From contig JAITAI010000205.1 in assembly GCA_031284195.1 (NCBI GenBank), positions 1 through 8,284 on the forward strand: a stretch of DNA of 8,284 nt. The letters run 5' to 3'. The notes beneath the pieces were generated by a model, which worked only from the letters and a program-made list of their open reading frames with translations, searched no databases and had not been told where the DNA came from. Source of the stretch: Treponema sp. Its GTDB lineage: Bacteria > Spirochaetota > Spirochaetia > Treponematales > Breznakiellaceae. How positions within the stretch are numbered: the first letter of the stretch is position 1; the number at the start of each line of letters is the position of its first letter. Below are positions 6,057 to 8,284 of this stretch, piece after piece. Made by a program: the position numbers and the translations under genes.

Positions 6057-7553
6057 ATGTGTGACCTTAAACAATTTGCATTTTGGTTTATTGCGGGCAG
6101 CCAGGATCTTTACGGTGAAGAAACCTTGAAACAGGTGGCGGAACACGCTCAGATCATGGCAGAGGCATTTGACCGGGACCCGGTCATTCCCGGCAGGGTG
6201 GTCCTCAAGCCGGTGGCGAAATCCCCTGAGGGTATACGGAAAATTTTTGAGGAAGCCAATGCCTCGCCGTTCTGTGCCGGCGTCATTACCTGGATGCATA
6301 CTTTTTCCCCTTCCAAGATGTGGATAGGCGGCTTGGGGATCAATAAAAAACCGCTGCTCCATCTCCATACCCAGTTCAACCGGGACGTACCCTGGGCCTC
6401 TATAGATATGGATTTTATGAACCTGAACCAGTCCGCTCATGGGGACCGGGAACACGGCTATATCTACGCCAGGATGCGCCTGTCCCGCAAGGTGGTCGCC
6501 GGGTTTTGGCAGGACCGGGATGTCCGTTGCCGTATCGCGGTGTGGATGCGGGCCGCTGCTGCCCGGCTGGACGGGGAGCGTTCCGTAGTCCTGCGTCTGG
6601 GAGACAATATGCGGGAAGTAGCGGTAACCGAAGGGGACAAGGTGGAGGCCCAGATCAAATTCGGCTGGCAGGTCAACACCTGGGGGATCGGGGATATGGC
6701 GGAACGCTTCAAAGCGGTGAGCCCCGAGGACGCGGAAAACCGTATCAAGGAATATGAAGCCACTTATGAGATTCCACCAGCATTGCGTAACCCTGGGAAA
6801 GAACGGATCGCCATGATGGAACAGGCAAAAATAGAGATTGCCCTTACCGCCATGCTGGAAGCGGAACACGCCGGAGCCTTTACCACTACTTTTCAGGATC
6901 TTCACGGCCTTCCCCAGCTTCCCGGCCTGGCCTGCCAGCGGCTTATGGAAAAGGGTTACGGCTTCGGCGCTGAAGGAGATTGGAAACAGGCAATGCTGGT
7001 CCGGGCCGCCAAGGTTATGGCTTCTGGACTTCCTGGGGGTGTGTCGTTTATGGAAGATTATACCTACCATTTTGAGCCGGGCCGGGAAGCGGCCTTGGGG
7101 GCCCACATGCTGGAGGTATGTCCCTCCATAGCTGCGGGGAAGCCTAGGATTGAAGTACACCCGCTGGGAATCGGTGGCAAGGCCGATCCTGCCCGGCTGG
7201 TATTTGATGCCGCGCCAGGGCCTGCGGTATTAGCTACCCTGGTGGATATGGGGGATCGGTTCAGAATGATCCTTAATGAAATAGAAACCCTGGCCATTGA
7301 ACATTCCATGCCCAAACTTCCGGTAGCCCGGGCGCTCTGGAAACCGTATCCCACCATGCAGGATGCCGCTGAATCCTGGATTCGTGCTGGAGGAGCCCAC
7401 CATTCGGTATACACCAGCGCCCTTAGGGTGGACTATTTTCGGGATTGGGCAGAGATGATGGGTATTGAATTGGTCCTTATCGATAGAGAAACAAAACCGG
7501 TCAGATTGCAAGATGAACTGCGCTGGAACGAAGCCTATTGGTCAGGACGGTAG
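6057..7553 (+). CDS. araA: L-arabinose isomerase
   Basis: This 498-residue cytoplasmic enzyme interconverts L-arabinose and L-ribulose, the first step of arabinose breakdown, using a divalent metal such as Mn2+. The length nearly equals E. coli AraA (500), and motifs align throughout: GSQDLYG (14-20), HTFSPSKMWI (81-90), DMDFMNLNQSAHG (117-129), GDNMREVAVTEGDKV (182-196), LHGLPQLPGLA (282-292) and GGAHHSV (445-451). From recalled E. coli numbering, the metal ligands E306, E333, H350 and H450 correspond here to E306 (AEGDWK), E333 (FMEDYTYH), H350 (GAHMLE) and H449. All are present, so an active enzyme is expected. It lies 226 bases after the kinase gene and 16 bases before araD. Confidence 0.97.
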   Translation: MCDLKQFAFWFIAGSQDLYGEETLKQVAEHAQIMAEAFDRDPVIPGRVVLKPVAKSPEGIRKIFEEANASPFCAGVITWMHTFSPSKMWIGGLGINKKPLLHLHTQFNRDVPWASIDMDFMNLNQSAHGDREHGYIYARMRLSRKVVAGFWQDRDVRCRIAVWMRAAAARLDGERSVVLRLGDNMREVAVTEGDKVEAQIKFGWQVNTWGIGDMAERFKAVSPEDAENRIKEYEATYEIPPALRNPGKERIAMMEQAKIEIALTAMLEAEHAGAFTTTFQDLHGLPQLPGLACQRLMEKGYGFGAEGDWKQAMLVRAAKVMASGLPGGVSFMEDYTYHFEPGREAALGAHMLEVCPSIAAGKPRIEVHPLGIGGKADPARLVFDAAPGPAVLATLVDMGDRFRMILNEIETLAIEHSMPKLPVARALWKPYPTMQDAAESWIRAGGAHHSVYTSALRVDYFRDWAEMMGIELVLIDRETKPVRLQDELRWNEAYWSGR

Positions 7554-7556
7554 TAT

Positions 7557-7562
7557 AAGGGG
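7557..7562 (+). promoter_or_regulatory. Ribosome-binding site that fixes the araD start
   Basis: AAGGGG lies 7 bases before the ATG at 7570. An open frame extends upstream to an ATG at 7465, inside araA, but those 35 extra residues are unlike AraD and lack a good Shine-Dalgarno sequence. The ATG at 7570 gives the normal AraD length. Confidence 0.75.
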
Positions 7563-7569
7563 CTTTACC

Positions 7570-8277
7570 ATGGATAGATATAAAACTTTACGAGAACAGG
7601 CATTTGAGGCAAATCAGGAAATTCCCCGGCGGAATTTGGCTATCTATACCTGGGGCAATGTATCTGCCTTTGATCCAGACCAGGGTATTTTTGCGATCAA
7701 GCCCTCAGGAATTGAGTATGCCTTATTACGCCCTGAAACCATGGTACTGGTTGACTTGGACGGCCACATCGTTGACAGCATTTATCGGCCGTCATCGGAC
7801 ACCAATACGCATCGGGTTTTGTACCGGGAATTCTCAGGTATACGGGGTATTACCCATACCCACTCGACCTATGGGGTGGCGTGGGCGCAAGCCCGGAAAC
7901 CGGTTCCGGTTTTTGGAACTACCCATGCGGATCATGGGGCGAAGCCGATTCCTTGTACCGAGGTCATGAACGAAAAAGTGGTACAACAGGACTATGAACT
8001 GGAAACAGGCAAACTCATTGTAGAGACGTTCCAGAAAAACAAGCTCGATCCGGCCCATAGTGCTATGGTGCTGGTGGCAGGACACGGACCTTTTACCTGG
8101 GGCAAGGACGCTGCCCAATCGGTCTATCACGCCGCAGTGCTGGAGGAGATCTGCAAGATGGCCTTACTCACCTTGACCCTTAATCCATCGGCAGAACCCC
8201 TCCCAGACCATATCATCCGTAAACATTGGGAACGAAAACATGGCCCTGGAGCGTATTATGGACAGACCATCCCCTAG
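7570..8277 (+). CDS. araD: L-ribulose-5-phosphate 4-epimerase
   Basis: This 235-residue class II aldolase-fold protein epimerises L-ribulose 5-phosphate to D-xylulose 5-phosphate, which enters the pentose phosphate pathway. E. coli AraD has 231 residues. Family motifs are GNVSAFD (29-35), KPSG (44-47), SSDTNTH (75-81), THTHSTYG (95-102), TTHADH (117-122) and GHGPFTWG (171-178). Zinc-site equivalents of E. coli D76, H95, H97 and H171 are D77, H96, H98 and H172. The catalytic D120 and Y229 correspond to D121 and Y230 (AYYGQ near the C-terminus). Conservation of this whole set with a constant +1 shift supports AraD over fuculose-phosphate aldolase relatives. It is the last gene seen and ends 7 bases before the window edge; no terminator is visible. 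Confidence 0.96.
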   Translation: MDRYKTLREQAFEANQEIPRRNLAIYTWGNVSAFDPDQGIFAIKPSGIEYALLRPETMVLVDLDGHIVDSIYRPSSDTNTHRVLYREFSGIRGITHTHSTYGVAWAQARKPVPVFGTTHADHGAKPIPCTEVMNEKVVQQDYELETGKLIVETFQKNKLDPAHSAMVLVAGHGPFTWGKDAAQSVYHAAVLEEICKMALLTLTLNPSAEPLPDHIIRKHWERKHGPGAYYGQTIP

Positions 8278-8284
8278 GATTGGA

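Noticed and set aside
6894..6896. Gln280 of AraA (TTFQDLHG), where E. coli has Glu, as loss of a metal ligand
   Set aside because: Counting along the recalled E. coli sequence, ligand E306 falls in the GEGDWK motif, not here. All four metal ligands are present, so Gln280 is an ordinary substitution.
6051..7160. 369-codon open frame on the minus strand opposite araA
   Set aside because: It is antisense to a clearly functional araA, has no recognisable domain, and such frames are common opposite coding DNA of this composition.
7465..7569. AraD extended by 35 residues from the ATG at 7465
   Set aside because: The extension is an out-of-frame reading of the araA end and is unlike AraD. The ATG at 7570 has AAGGGG and gives the family length.

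Overview
The window is a compact, entirely plus-strand sugar-utilisation locus. Gene order is sugar-binding protein (chvE), sugar ABC ATPase (mmsA/gguA), permease (mmsB/gguB), FGGY sugar kinase, L-arabinose isomerase (araA) and L-ribulose-5-phosphate 4-epimerase (araD). All six reading frames look complete, and araD ends 7 bases before the window does. Base composition is roughly balanced, Shine-Dalgarno sequences are strong (GGAGG/AAGGAG type), and the signal peptide ends VFA-SGGGQ. I infer a host-associated Treponema-like spirochaete (the termite-gut group would fit). This rests on general resemblance, and a clostridial or other anaerobic host is not excluded.

Bases 1-115 hold a good sigma70-type promoter (16-44), a perfect 8-bp inverted repeat that could be an operator or leader hairpin (60-92), and the chvE ribosome-binding site. 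ChvE (116-1225) is followed by a 255-base gap. That gap contains a long-range 10-bp inverted repeat (1237-1393), a possible 17-codon leader ORF, and a very strong hairpin (1421-1462) just upstream of the mmsA Shine-Dalgarno sequence. mmsA, mmsB and the kinase (1481-5830) are tightly packed with gaps of 9 and 12 bases. A second 226-base gap (5831-6056) holds an array of about five small hairpins, including a 15-bp direct repeat with 21-base period. araA (6057-7553) and araD (7570-8277) follow, 16 bases apart.

Together the genes make a full route from outside the cell to the pentose phosphate pathway. ChvE-MmsAB import the sugar, AraA converts L-arabinose to L-ribulose, the kinase makes L-ribulose 5-phosphate, and AraD makes D-xylulose 5-phosphate. 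The kinase is a xylulokinase-like FGGY protein where classical AraB would be expected, so it is probably a non-orthologous ribulokinase of the clostridial AraK type. No regulator gene, terminator, tRNA, mobile gene or CRISPR array is visible.

The pathway itself is known. The least explained parts are the two hairpin-rich gaps that split the operon into chvE / mmsAB-kinase / araAD blocks and may set their relative expression. I see no clearly novel protein system.
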